From the NCBI GenBank assembly GCA_001600695.1, contig BCKQ01000002.1:1-64000 (forward strand): a stretch of 64,000 nucleotides of DNA. Direction: 5' to 3'. This document shows, in pieces, positions 44,216 through 55,400 of the stretch (the stretch's first letter is position 1; the number at the start of each line of letters is the position of its first letter). Source of the stretch: Ascoidea asiatica. Lineage: Eukaryota > Ascomycota > Saccharomycetes > Ascoideales > Ascoideaceae. The notes below the pieces were generated by a model. That model was not told the DNA's origin and searched no databases. It saw only the letters and a list, made by a program, of their open reading frames with translations. The position numbers were made by a program, and so were the translations under genes.

Positions 44216-47200
44216 TAAGAATCATGAGCAGAAAAGTGGTAAAAAGAAGTCTTTTTATAAACCAAAGTCTTTTTCGAAGCTTGACTTTTTATTCGATGAA
44301 GTCGAAAAGTTTATTTTCCCATTTGATGAAAGTGAAATAAGAAAAGAAACATCACTTAAAAATCACTCATCTAAAAAATTGAATATAATTGATTTATTAT
44401 ATGAGCGTAACAATTTTTCAAGAATTAAAGAAGACTTTGAATCTGCAGAAGATATTGAATTTCAAAAACGATTTAAAATAATTGAACATCTCTTAAAATT
44501 CTTAGTTGAAATAAATCATCTTTCAATTAATGAAAAGAAAAATGCAGATAACAAATCAATTGTTACTATCTCTTTAAATGATCTTAAAACATTTGGTAAT
44601 CTAGTTAATTTGATTATAATTCAGGGAATTTATGCTGCTATACCATATACAAATGTATTAATATCCTTAAGTGATAGATTACCTCCCCAAAATATATCTT
44701 CACATAATTCAAGTTCTCAGCTACAAAAAAAGTTGTATTATAACTATAAAAATATACCCAAAGAAAAATTTGCAGATCAAGTTAAATTGCTCTTGCTAAT
44801 AATAGAGAAATTCAATCTAATTTTTATTAATCCTAATAATTTAACTCTTTCCTCTGATGTTCAAAGATTGTTATTACCTGGTATAGGGTTTTCGGATATT
44901 CTAATATTATATCTTTATTTACTATCGAATCCAGATTTTCAAAGTATGGGAAAGGATGAAATAACAAAACTTCAAGAAAACTTTAACCTTTTAGAATCCA
45001 TACAAGGAACATATGAGCTACTTGAATTATACTCTTTGCAAATGAACAATACAAATTCACCAATATGGTTTAAATCCATTATAGCTTCTAAACTATCACA
45101 TTTGATATTAAAACGAAACGAAGATGGTTTATTCTCTTTAATTGAATTTATTTGTGAACTTAGAGAATCTGAAGATGTGCATATCGAGAGTTTGGAGAGA
45201 TTAAATAAAATACTTATTTCAAAACCAAAAAGTATAAACTCTTTAACATATTACAAAAACTTAGGGGATCAGATATTTGATATTTTGATTTTCATAAATA
45301 GACCATTGATTATTTCCATTACTCTTAACTTTGTTAATTTTTTATTTCAAAAAAATAAAAAGATAGTTAAAGATTTTATATTTAAAAAAATTTGGTCAAA
45401 TTTCAATCCCAGTCTTACTCTAATAAGTAATCTATCATCCGAAATCATTGTAGATGAAAAAAAACTCAACGATAGTATTAATGTTCTTTTATCTTTATCA
45501 ATGCATTCATCTAAAGAACTAATGAATGAGCTATTCACTGATTCTTTAATTCTTTCATTATGGAATTATATCTTATTTTGCTCAAATACAAAATTAGTAA
45601 ATTCCAAAGTTGGTGTGATTATGGACATTTTCAAAAGCTACTTTAATCTTACAGTCAACGTTTATTCTTTGGAGTTAATCCATCAAAACCTATTCAAGAT
45701 TTTAAGTGAAGAGTGGGAATTCACACTTGGGCCAAATGCGCTTATAGAGATCAAAAAAAGATATTCGGACCCATCTGATCTGACTTCGAATGAAAAAATG
45801 ATTGATTTACTTGAGGTGTTAGTTCAAGCATTTCTCAAATTCTTATCAAAACTCGAGAATGAAGAACTTATACAGGAGCAATATTCTATATTATTAAAAG
45901 AATGGCTTAATAAAACGTTCAATCAGGGTAAAACAACAACTTTATTAATAGATTCAGGCACAGAAAATGGAGAGGGAATTCCTAACGATAATATAATGGA
46001 TGATTTTAACACTTTAGTAACTCTTCGTTTAATTGAAGAGATGTCTAATGTATTCAAGAGTAAATTATTATTATTTAAAAGTGAGAAATCTAATAAAACC
46101 ACAGCTCAAATTTTGACATTGATAATGAATATTTTGCATATAAATCTAGAAAAAATTCAAAATGATAATAAAGACCATTCTTTTCAAGATAATTTCAGCA
46201 GACTAAAAGTTGTTGAACGTGATGAGCTAGTCAATGAAGATGCAGATTCGGATGATGAAGAAGAGGAAGAAATGAAACTTGACGACACCGGATCTTTGAA
46301 TATTGTTTTAGAGTTGCTAACTGCCATATTATTCCAAGTTAATTCGTTTGAAATCTCGGAAGAATGCTTGTTTATTTTGAAAAATATGGTTCCAACACTT
46401 GAAGCTCTTGCATCGAAAGTCGTTCCTGTTGGTCCAGTTTTGACAACAGTGAAAAATATAATAGAAAATAAAACACAGGAATATAATGAAACTGATTCAG
46501 CAAAGCTAATAAATAAACAAGATGCAATGGATCTCAGGAAAGCTATAGATAATTTAAATGATACATTGGTACCTATAAGAGCAGAAAGTTTACTTCAAAT
46601 CCGAAAACTTGTTGATAAAAGATCACCTGTAATTTCTTTTGCTTACGTATTCAACTTACATTGCTTTCATTTAAGAGACTCTGAAACTTTTATTTTCCTA
46701 AATGTAATAAAAGGATTCGATTCTTTAATCAAATTTAATATGGAAGAATCAATTAATAAATTAGTAAGTATATATTTGAATGATAATGAAAGTCTTGATT
46801 ATAGACTAAAGGTTGGAGAAATTTTGTTGAGATTCATTAACTCAAATGCTATGGTCTGCCCTTTGAAGCTTTTAATTAAATTAGCTTCTTCACTAATAAG
46901 TGTAATTCGGGTTCAAGTGAAATCGAATAAAACTGAAAAAAGGGACAATAGGCTTAGAATGTCATCCATGTCTATTCTTGGCCAATTATGTCAAAAAAAT
47001 CCTTATGCCATCTTAGATTATTTCCAAGATGCAGTTGATTGTGCTATAGGAATTTTAACTTTTGAAAAAACTGACCTTGAAGATGAAGCTATAATGAGAA
47101 GATCGGCAATTGTTTTTTTGAATGATTTAATTACAGGACCTGGAGGTTTAAGTGGAATACCAAAGGGCTTTGGTAAAACAATTCTAGATTTGCTAAGATC

Positions 47201-47291
47201 GGTTGAAACCTCTGATTCGGATATTTTGGCAAGAGTTCAGGCAAAAGAAGTTTTGGATCTTATAAAAAATTCATTATTCGAAACTACCTAA
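44121..47291 (+). CDS. RTP1: RNA polymerase II nuclear import/assembly factor Rtp1 (TANGO6-like)
   Basis: A 1056-residue HEAT-repeat protein. Rtp1 helps assemble and import RNA polymerase II in yeast; animal TANGO6 is related. I use the first ATG at 44121. An Asn run follows (AAT repeat 44168-44213). The C-terminal domain matches the RTP1_C1/C2 pattern: 'ALRKAIDNLNDTLVPIRAES'-like segment, 'LLQIRKLVDKRSPVI', 'FIFLNVIKGFDSLIKF', 'DYRLKVGEILLRFI' and 'RMSSMSILGQLCQ'. An acidic stretch (DADSDDEEEEEM) precedes it. No intron. It lies between YAR1 and HSP90, which are near neighbours without RTP1 in S. cerevisiae, so its position is lineage-specific. Confidence 0.85.
44168..44213. repeat. AAT trinucleotide repeat coding poly-Asn
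   Basis: Fifteen or so AAT units in the 5' part of RTP1, coding an asparagine run not expected to be part of the conserved fold. Confidence 0.9.
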
Positions 47292-47761
47292 AAAAAAGTT
47301 TGTTCGTGAATATATATTTAATAAAGTACTAGTAATAATATTTTCTGACTTTTATAAATGTAAGCTGATATATATTTACATGAAAAAATTTCACTTATGT
47401 TTGAATGAGTTGAATGTTCCTTAACGATTACTCAAAGCTCAGAACCGAATTCTTAGAACATTTGACTAAACCGATATTTCTTTTCCCATCAAAACCATAA
47501 ATGTCTGTTAATATAACATTTAAGTCTTCAGTAGGAGTGGTTCTTGAGATAAGGATAAAAATACAATCAGTTTTTAAAATCGAGATTTATCAACTGTCTC
47601 ACTTTCAACACACACATGACAAAACTACAAGCTAACACCTAATTTAATATTATTTACGATTTTTGATTAAAGTTACTATACATATAAAAATAAATGTTAA
47701 AAGAAAAAATTCCACATAAGAGAATAACGTAAAAAAAAGAATATGCAAACAATTAATAAGC
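47292..47761. other. Convergent spacer between RTP1 and HSP90
   Basis: 470 bp, AT-rich, 3' regions of both genes. Nothing else recognised. Confidence 0.6.
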
Positions 47762-49891
47762 TTAATCAACTTCTTCCATAGCAGATTCAGCAACTGCTTC
47801 TTCAACTGTAGCAGAGACTTCTGGAGTAGCTTCAACAACAGGCTCTTCTTCTTCAATGTTTAAACCTAAAGAAATTAATCTATTGATTCTAGTGGCAAAA
47901 GAGCTTGGTTCTTCTAAAGTAAAACCAGAAGTTAATAAAGCGGTTTCATATAATAAGGTAGTCAAATCTTTGACAGTTCTATTATCAACACCATCAGCAT
48001 CAACTTTGTTTTTCAATTCTTTTATAATTGGAGATTTTGGAGAAATTTCAAAGATTTTTTTTGAAGCCATATAGGTTGACATTGAAGTATCTCTTAAAGC
48101 TTGAGCTTTCATAATTCTTTCCATATTTGCAGACCAACCAAATTGACCAGTTCTTATAGCGGCAGGTGCATCGACTAATTTATGAGAAACAACAACTTTC
48201 TCAACTTGATCACCTAAAATTTCTTTTAAAGATTTAGTCAATGGTTCAAATTCTTTAATTTCTTTTTCTCTTTCAGCTTTTTCTTCATCAGTTTCTTCTA
48301 ATTCAAAATCTTTAGTGATATCAACTAATTTTTTGTCTTCAAATTCTTTTAATTGAGTCATAGCGTATTCATCAATTGGATCAACTAAGAATAAAACTTC
48401 GAAATTTTTGGCTTTCAAAGCATCTAAAAATGGAGATTTTTCAACAGCTTTAATTGATTCACCAGTAATAAAGTAAATATTTTTTTGATGTTCAGGCATT
48501 CTTGTTACATAATCACTTAAAGAAGTCAATTCATCAGAAGATTTAGTTGAATTATATCTTAATAATTTAGCTAAAGCAGTTCTGTTTGAAGAATCTTCGT
48601 GAATACCTAATTTGATATTTTTTGAAAATGCAGTATAAAATTTTTCAAATTGTTCAGAGTCTTCAGCAATTTCATTGAAAGTTTCAATCAATTTTTTAAT
48701 GATATTTTTTCTGATAACTTTTAAAATTTTATTTTGTTGTAACATTTCTCTTGATAAATTTAATGGTAAATCTTCGGAATCTACAACACCTTTAACAAAA
48801 CTTAACCATTCAGGAATTAATTCCTCAGCTTCATCAGTAATAAAAACACGACGAACATATAATTTTATATTAGTTTTCTTTTTTTTACTTTCAAATAAAT
48901 CAAAAGGAGCACGTTTTGGAACAAATAAAATTGCTCTAAATTCTAATTGACCTTCAACAGAAAAATGTTTAACAGCTAAAGGATCTTCCCAATCATTTGA
49001 AATTGATTTATAAAAAGCATTATATTCATCTTGAGTGACATCACTTGGATTTTTAGTCCATAAAGGTTTAGTTTTATTTAATTCCTCAGTCTCAGTGACA
49101 GTTTCTTTAACCTTTTTAGTTTTTGGTTTTGATTCAGTTTCATCTTCATCATCTTTAATTTCTTCTAATTTTGTCTTTTTTTCCTCATCATCATTTTCAG
49201 TTTCAGATTTTTTTTCATCATCTTCAATTGGAACATCTTTTTCAACTTCTTTAGTAACAACTAATTGAATTGGATAAGAAACAAATTCAGAATGACGTTT
49301 GATAACTTCTTTAATTCTTTTTTCTTCTAAATATTCTAATTGATCTTCTTTTAAAAATAATCTAAGAATAGTACCTCTTTTGATTTTTTCATCTGATTCA
49401 TCTAAAGCAACAGTGAATTTACCACCAGCTTTTGATTCCCAAATATATTGATCATCATCATTAGATTTAGAAATAACTTGAACTCTATCAGCAACTAAGA
49501 ATAAAGAATAAAAACCCACACCAAATTGACCAATCATTGAAACATCAGCACCAGCAGATAAAGCTTCCATAAAAGCTTTTGTACCAGATTTAGCAATTGT
49601 ACCTAAATTTTTAATCAATTCTAATTTAGTCATACCAACACCAGAATCTCTAATTTCTAAAACTTTTTGATCAGGATATGGAGTAATTCTAACAAATAAT
49701 TCAGGTTCAGATTCTAATTCTTTTGGATCAGATAAAGCCTTATATCTAATTTTATCTAAGGCATCAGAAGCATTTGAAATCAATTCTCTTAAAAAAATTT
49801 CTTTATTTGAATAAACAGTGTTTATAATAAGAGACATAAGCTGATTAATTTCAGCTTGAAATTCATAGGATTGAGCTTTTGGTTCAGACAT
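47762..49891 (-). CDS. HSP82: Cytosolic Hsp90 chaperone
   Basis: A 709-residue Hsp90, nearly collinear with S. cerevisiae Hsp82/Hsc82. The GHKL ATPase domain holds '[10 protein letters not shown]' with the catalytic glutamate at 36, DSGVGM at 82-87 and GQFGVGFYS at 121-129. A charged Lys/Glu linker spans about 220-270. The middle domain has '[11 protein letters not shown]'. The C-terminus ends with MEEVD, the docking site for TPR co-chaperones, preceded by a Glu/Val/Ala-rich tail. ATG at 49891, no intron. It is divergent from HUT1 across a 1.1-kb region that carries clustered heat-shock elements. S. cerevisiae HSP82 (YPL240C) lies in the same neighbourhood; whether a second Hsp90 gene exists cannot be seen here. 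Confidence 0.98.
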   Translation of the reverse strand: MSEPKAQSYEFQAEINQLMSLIINTVYSNKEIFLRELISNASDALDKIRYKALSDPKELESEPELFVRITPYPDQKVLEIRDSGVGMTKLELIKNLGTIAKSGTKAFMEALSAGADVSMIGQFGVGFYSLFLVADRVQVISKSNDDDQYIWESKAGGKFTVALDESDEKIKRGTILRLFLKEDQLEYLEEKRIKEVIKRHSEFVSYPIQLVVTKEVEKDVPIEDDEKKSETENDDEEKKTKLEEIKDDEDETESKPKTKKVKETVTETEELNKTKPLWTKNPSDVTQDEYNAFYKSISNDWEDPLAVKHFSVEGQLEFRAILFVPKRAPFDLFESKKKKTNIKLYVRRVFITDEAEELIPEWLSFVKGVVDSEDLPLNLSREMLQQNKILKVIRKNIIKKLIETFNEIAEDSEQFEKFYTAFSKNIKLGIHEDSSNRTALAKLLRYNSTKSSDELTSLSDYVTRMPEHQKNIYFITGESIKAVEKSPFLDALKAKNFEVLFLVDPIDEYAMTQLKEFEDKKLVDITKDFELEETDEEKAEREKEIKEFEPLTKSLKEILGDQVEKVVVSHKLVDAPAAIRTGQFGWSANMERIMKAQALRDTSMSTYMASKKIFEISPKSPIIKELKNKVDADGVDNRTVKDLTTLLYETALLTSGFTLEEPSSFATRINRLISLGLNIEEEEPVVEATPEVSATVEEAVAESAMEEVD

Positions 49892-50224
49892 TTTTGATTA
49901 TTTTTTTTTTTTTAAAAGGCTGTTATATTATAATGAGATAAGATAAGATAAGATAAAATAATAATTATAAAATACCAATGAAAAATAAATACAGAAATAT
50001 GATAAAATGACAATTGCTCTCTCTTGATGGACTAAACTAAAGAAAAGATTTGAATTGAAATTTAAATTGAATAATAAAATATAAAAAGACTAAGAGGAAA
50101 TAAAAAGGAATAAATTTAACAAAGGGAGGCAAACTCCAAATATATATATATAAATATGAAATTAATCGAGTAGCAGTAGTTAAAGAAGAAAGTGAAAATT
50201 TGAAGTGAGAAACAATATTTCGCC

Positions 50225-50284
50225 CTTCTGCAATCACTTGGAACCCGTTGGAAACACATGGAAAACGGTGGAAAACCATGGAAA
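50225..50284 (-). promoter_or_regulatory. Step-type heat-shock element, six units in register
   Basis: GAA occurs at 50241, 50251, 50261, 50271 and 50281, exactly 10 bp apart, each preceded by TG. TTC at 50226-50228 falls in the same 5-bp register. This is the nGAAn(5 bp)nGAAn 'step' arrangement recognised by yeast heat-shock factor Hsf1. It lies 350-390 bp upstream of the HSP90 start. Confidence 0.75.
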
Positions 50285-50385
50285 AGTGATCGAAACTCTC
50301 TCAACACAGCAGAAACTCAGGACATTCTGCTGCTGGATCTGAGAATTAGCGCATCTGAGAAGCAGAACCGCAATACAACTGCGAT

Positions 50386-50405
50386 GGAACCTTCGATGCG
50401 CTTCT
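50386..50405 (-). promoter_or_regulatory. Gap-type heat-shock element
   Basis: GGAAC CTTCG ATGCG CTTCT: an inverted nGAAnnTTCn pair followed one 5-bp step later by another nTTCn. It fits the gap type of Hsf1 site and lies about 500 bp upstream of the HSP90 start. Confidence 0.6.
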
Positions 50406-50452
50406 GTCCCAGGCCTTGCTCAACCTTGCGAGAGGTCTGGCAGCGCGACCGT

Positions 50453-50472
50453 GGAAGGTGGTGGAATCTTCC
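50453..50472 (-). promoter_or_regulatory. Heat-shock element
   Basis: GGAAG GTGGT GGAAT CTTCC: GAA at 50454, GAA at 50464 and TTC at 50469, all in one 5-bp register. Third Hsf1-type site of the HSP90 upstream region. Confidence 0.6.
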
Positions 50473-50550
50473 ACGGGCCCCCAGATATTTAGCAGTCCTG
50501 GTCCCAAATCCTGGTCCCGAAGCCTGTCCCGTATATCATTTTTTTTTGGG

Positions 50551-50580
50551 CTCGCCACACGACCTCGGTCGTGTGGCGAG
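50551..50580. repeat. Perfect 14-bp inverted repeat
   Basis: CTCGCCACACGACC at 50551-50564 and its exact complement at 50567-50580, separated by TC. It would make a GC-rich hairpin or cruciform. It is directly preceded by T9-GGG. No known protein site of this form comes to mind. Confidence 0.9.
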
Positions 50581-51003
50581 TGTGCCAGCGTGGCCATACT
50601 GTGTGCTGTAGCCGATTTCCTCCTCTTCTGTGGCCCTTTGAAGCTTGTATCGTTAGCTTTACCGCTGAGGGCACTGTAAAACTCAGCTTCACAAATACAA
50701 CATCGAAACACTACCGTTAAAGTTACCGTAATGTTTCGAACTTTTCATTATCGGCGGTACGTATGCACATAATTTATTTTATTTTAAATATTGTATGAAG
50801 TTATTAGGTATATAATTTATATAATCTTTCTGCAGTATTTAATTATATATTTCCCCATAAATGATTTATCTGAGAGTTTCTTTATTTCTTTATTTCTTTA
50901 TTTATACACATATATATATATTTTTTTTTCGTGAAAGTCTCTAAAAAAGTCAAGTCATTCCTTCAATATATTCTTTGGTTTCAATTTACTTCTTTAAAAA
51001 AAA

Positions 51004-52386
51004 ATGTTTAGTGCAATTTCTTCAACGATTACTGCTACGAATTCAAATTCAAATTCAGATTCAAATTCAAATTCAAATTCAAATTCAAATTTTACATCAA
51101 AACTAATATCAAAATCAAAATTTAAGTCCAAATACAAATCCAAATCCAAATATAATTCTAAATCAAAATCAAAATCAAAATTTGGTTCAAAAACCTCTTT
51201 TGAAAATCATTCAAATAATTTAAATTCTTCAATTCATCTTTCAAATAAAAAAAAATTTAATAAATTTTCAAATTCAAAACTTTTATTAATTTGTATATTT
51301 GGAATTTATTCAACTTTTTTATGCTGGGGTTTATTGCAAGAAAATTTGTCAAAGAAATTAAATTTTAAATTTCCTTTAATTTTAAATTTATTTCAATCTT
51401 TTTTTGCAATTTTAATTTCTGTAATATATTTAAAATTCGATAATTCATCCAATTTTAGAAATATTTTTAAATTTCAATTATTACCAATAATCAAAAATAA
51501 AAATTTATTATTTTATTTAATTTTAATATCTTTTTTACAATCAATAAGTTCTTCAATATCTCAATTATCTTTTAATTATAATATATCCTTTATTTCTTAT
51601 CTTTTGGCTAAATCTTGTAAATTAATTCCAACTTTACTAATTCATTTATTAATTTTTAAAAAAAAATTCCCTTTATACAAATATATAATTGCTCTCTTAA
51701 TCACCATTGGTATAATAATATTCTCTTTACCACCATTTTCACTATCCTCGTTATCCTCGTTATCCTCGTTATCCTCGTTATCCTCGTTATCCTCGTTATC
51801 TTCATTATCTTCATTATCTTTTTCTTCTTCTTTCTTAGGCTATTTAACTTTATTTCTTTCTTTATTTTTAGATGGTATAATAAATTCAACTCAAGATCAT
51901 ATTTTCAAAAAATTCCCAAAAAATCTATTATCTGGTATTCATCTAATGATAATGTTAAATTTTTTCAATTTTTTTTACCTTTTATTTTATTCAACAATTT
52001 TATCTTCTCAATTATATAATTCTTTAATTTTTTTAAAATCTTCTTTTAATTCTTCTAATTCAGTTTCAATTTCAACTTCAATTTCAACTTCAATTTTCTT
52101 TTCTAACTTTTATTTTTTTAATTTAATTTTTTCTCTTTTATCTTATTCAATTCTTGGTTCTATTGGTCAATTATTTATTTTTAAAACTCTTGAAAATTTC
52201 AGTTCTTTAATTTTAATTACTTTGACTTTAACTAGAAAAATGTTTTCAATGATTTTAAGTCTTTTTATTTTTAATCATTCTTTAAATTCAAATCAGCTAA
52301 TTGGTATTTTTTTAGTTTTCTTCTCAATTACCTTCGAATCTTATAAAAAATTAACTACTTCTAATCAAAATAAAAAGAATCTCTAA
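51004..52386 (+). CDS. HUT1: ER/Golgi nucleotide-sugar (UDP-galactose) transporter Hut1, SLC35B type
   Basis: A 460-residue multispanning transporter. Hut1 is an ER UDP-galactose transporter homolog linked to ER folding. From about residue 93 the protein follows S. cerevisiae Hut1: 'ICIFGIYSTFLCWGLLQE', 'YLLAKSCKLIPTLLIHLL', 'LFLDGIINSTQDHIFK', 'GQLFIFKTLENFSSLILI' and 'LTRKMFSMILS'. It has about ten hydrophobic segments. Two oddities: an N-terminal tail of about 80 residues made of Ser-Asn and Ser-Lys repeats, and a loop of Leu-Ser-Ser repeats between transmembrane segments (repeat at 51742-51813). ATG at 51004, no intron. In S. cerevisiae HUT1 (YPL244C) is close to HSP82 as well. Confidence 0.9.
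   Translation: MFSAISSTITATNSNSNSDSNSNSNSNSNFTSKLISKSKFKSKYKSKSKYNSKSKSKSKFGSKTSFENHSNNLNSSIHLSNKKKFNKFSNSKLLLICIFGIYSTFLCWGLLQENLSKKLNFKFPLILNLFQSFFAILISVIYLKFDNSSNFRNIFKFQLLPIIKNKNLLFYLILISFLQSISSSISQLSFNYNISFISYLLAKSCKLIPTLLIHLLIFKKKFPLYKYIIALLITIGIIIFSLPPFSLSSLSSLSSLSSLSSLSSLSSLSSLSFSSSFLGYLTLFLSLFLDGIINSTQDHIFKKFPKNLLSGIHLMIMLNFFNFFYLLFYSTILSSQLYNSLIFLKSSFNSSNSVSISTSISTSIFFSNFYFFNLIFSLLSYSILGSIGQLFIFKTLENFSSLILITLTLTRKMFSMILSLFIFNHSLNSNQLIGIFLVFFSITFESYKKLTTSNQNKKNL
51742..51813. repeat. 9-bp repeat coding Leu-Ser-Ser in HUT1
   Basis: Eight tandem nine-base units, TTATCCTCG then TTATCTTCA, that add Leu-Ser-Ser steps to a loop of the transporter. Being in frame, copy changes would be tolerated. 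Confidence 0.92.
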
Positions 52387-52455
52387 TTTATATAATATAT
52401 ATTTATGATTTTAATATACAATAATAATTTAAATAATCTAAATAGTTTATATAAT

Positions 52456-55400
52456 TCATGTAATTCCAATATCTTCTGTAAATTCATCTTCCATGGTAAA
52501 CATTTTCAATTCAATATGCTTGTGAAGATCACTATTTTCTTTAAAATTATTTAAATTCTTTTTATTTTCAATATTTTCTTTTTTGTTTTGTTTAACAATA
52601 TCTTCAATTATTAATTTTTGTTCATTTGATAATATTTCATTAATTACAGTCTTAAAAACTTCAGAATTCATTTTAATTAATTCTAAAATTTTTAAACTCA
52701 AATATTCTCTTAAAACTGATGATGAATCATCTGAAATCTTATTTCTTAAATAACAAAATAATGAAAGTATTATTATATATATTGAAATAATTTCTTTTTT
52801 CTCAATGTTTTTTACTTTTATATCTTCTTCATTTATCACTATTTTATTATTAATACTCTTTGAAAGTAGTATAAACATTTCTATAATAAGTCTTGGGTCT
52901 TCAACTTCCTTTTCAAGATTTGGCAGTAATAATATTTCAATTAATTTTGGGACTAAATTTTTCATAACCATTATTGAACTACAATTCTCTTTTGAACTTG
53001 TTAAAATAAGACTTTTGATTGATTGTGTTGCTGCCCCGAGAGTATTATTGTTTAAAAGCCAACTTACTAACATTTCAACTACAATTTCAATATCTTTATC
53101 TGTTAAACTCACCATATCTCCACAAGTAGAAATAAAAACCATAATTGTTAAAAATGAATTTTTATCTCCCTTTTTAAAAGATTTTCGCAAGATACTATAA
53201 AAATTTCTTAATAATTCTATAATTCCATTTGATAAATTATCTGATCCAATTGAAGATTCACTAAGCTCATAAATTATTGATTTTAAAGCAGGTAATACTG
53301 CTGGGATTAATTCATCTTTGAATGGATAATCATTAGAATAAATCAAAACAAAAACATAAAGAAAGCATGCTATAAGATCCATTTTTATAACTTTAGGAAA
53401 ACTATCAATCATAACGCCCATTGAACTAAATGACTTCCTCAAAATCAATAATTTCTTTTCAGGTAATCTTTCCCCCCTTTTAAAACTTATTTTTGAAACA
53501 ATATCTTCGCCTTGAGAAATAAAAGGAATAATATTTACAACCGATAACATTACAATTCTTAATAATTCAAAAAGTTTATCAATATCCGAGTTCAAATCCT
53601 CTGTTGATATCTTATCATTGAAATAATTTGAAAACAATCCTGTAACAATATCAATAAGAATAAGTTTTTCAGAATCACTTTTAACCAACATAATTCTATC
53701 AAACAAATCAATTGTTTCTGAAAAAATAGAATCATGGAATATTACTCTCGAAGAAATTTTAGAATGTAATAATTTGTTCATAGCTATTAAAACTCGATTA
53801 TGATCATCCAATTGATGTGATATTGACATAGGTTGTTTTGAAACAAAATAATTTGATGGTTTTATTAACAGCTCAATACACTGAGCATAGAGTAAGAAAA
53901 AAAAATTTCCAATATCATTTTTTAAAAGATCAAAAATAAAATCTTCTTTCTCTTCTATCATGCAACCTATAACCTCAACAAAGTTGATCCAACAAGACTC
54001 ATATAGAAACAATTCGACTTTTTTATCTGAAACTTCCTCAAAATTACCTCCATATTTAAAACTAGCAAACTCTTTAAGAGAAACGATCCACATAGGAATT
54101 AATATATCATAGTATTCACTTATAATATCATGAAGCTGTTTTCCAGGAAAGTTGTTTGCCTTATAAGCTTGTTTGTCTGAATCTGCGTGTATTCTCACAT
54201 TAGCAGAAATTTTCAACTCTGCCCAAGCATTTAAAATTGAAAGTTTGACCCTTCGTTTTCCTCTACTAGTTTCAATATCAATATCACCTATTTTCATGCT
54301 TTTTGTTTCAGAAAATTCTTCCAAAGACTTTGTTAAAATACTTAAAATACGGTTCATTTTTGATAAATCAGTATTAATATTAAAACCGATAAATTTAGCG
54401 CAAATTCCAATTGCTTCACTGGCTAAAATGGTAGTGCTATCTTCATTAAACGCTGGAGTTAAAGCTGATATTATTTGGGCTTGCTGCTGTTCTAAAAGAG
54501 GAACTGTTGGATATAGTGGATCCATTGCACTTGAATAAATTGTAATTACATCTCCGAGTAAGTTAACTCCAATTATTCTGAGTTCTATTACAGGGGAAGT
54601 CGAAGCACTGAATGATATTTTAACAAGATCAGAAATTTTCATACCTAAACCGTTGAATAACTCGCGATTCGATTTGGCAAATGATAATAAAAATCTAATC
54701 AATTCAAGAACAAAAGCCTTAAATCTCCAATCAACAGGATCGTAATCTGAAGCTCCATCTGATAGCTGCTCTATAGGGTTGTTTGCACGGGTGACAGAGC
54801 TGCTTTGTCTTTGGTTTCGTGAAATTTCACTGGACTTTTTATTTTGCTCCTCGTCATTTGAAGAAATATCATCATCCTCATCAATGGCATTGGCCATTGA
54901 TTGCACTTCTTCATCCCTTATTTCCACCTTAATCTCCTTTTTCTCATATTTAGTTAGGACCATTTTATAACTATTTTCTATCTCGAAAGTAAGTTTAGGT
55001 TTCTCGATCTTAAATAAATTGCTTAATAATAAAAACCAACTGACTCCTAAAGAAGAATCCATCCAAATTTTACAAAGTTCATAAAGCTTCACAAACATTC
55101 TCTTGCTATCAACACAAATCCATAGCAATCGTTTTGCTGTTGGAGACAAAACATCTTCAATAGGCCACGTTTTTATTAGCTGTGAATAGCAATTTATAAC
55201 TAATGAAAGGATTGAATAACTTGTTGTACAATAAAATAGTCTGCTGTTATCTTCGATAGTGTTAAAAATGGGAATCGATTCTGATATAGTTAAAGATCCA
55301 ATAGACATTAACTGAAGATTATTTCTCAAATGATATTCTATCAATCCTTTGAAAAAGCCAAAACTAACAATCTGATTTGCTGCACTTGATAAGGGTTTCT

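Larger units (their letters stand above)
49892..51003. promoter_or_regulatory. HSP90-HUT1 divergent region with a GC-rich core
   Basis: 1.1 kb. Near the HSP90 start it is AT-rich, with four GATAA units at 49937-49956 and a TATATATATATAAA box around 50141-50155, about 250 bp upstream of the HSP90 ATG. The core 50220-50760 is among the most GC-rich stretches of the window and holds three heat-shock elements and a perfect inverted repeat, listed separately. The part next to HUT1 is again AT-rich with T-runs. Several overlapping open frames in the core lack homology and are best explained by its low A/T content. Confidence 0.6.

Noticed and set aside
50258..50711. Several overlapping ORFs on both strands in the HSP90-HUT1 region
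   Set aside because: They overlap each other, contain the heat-shock elements and palindrome, and have no family resemblance; low A/T content explains the open frames.
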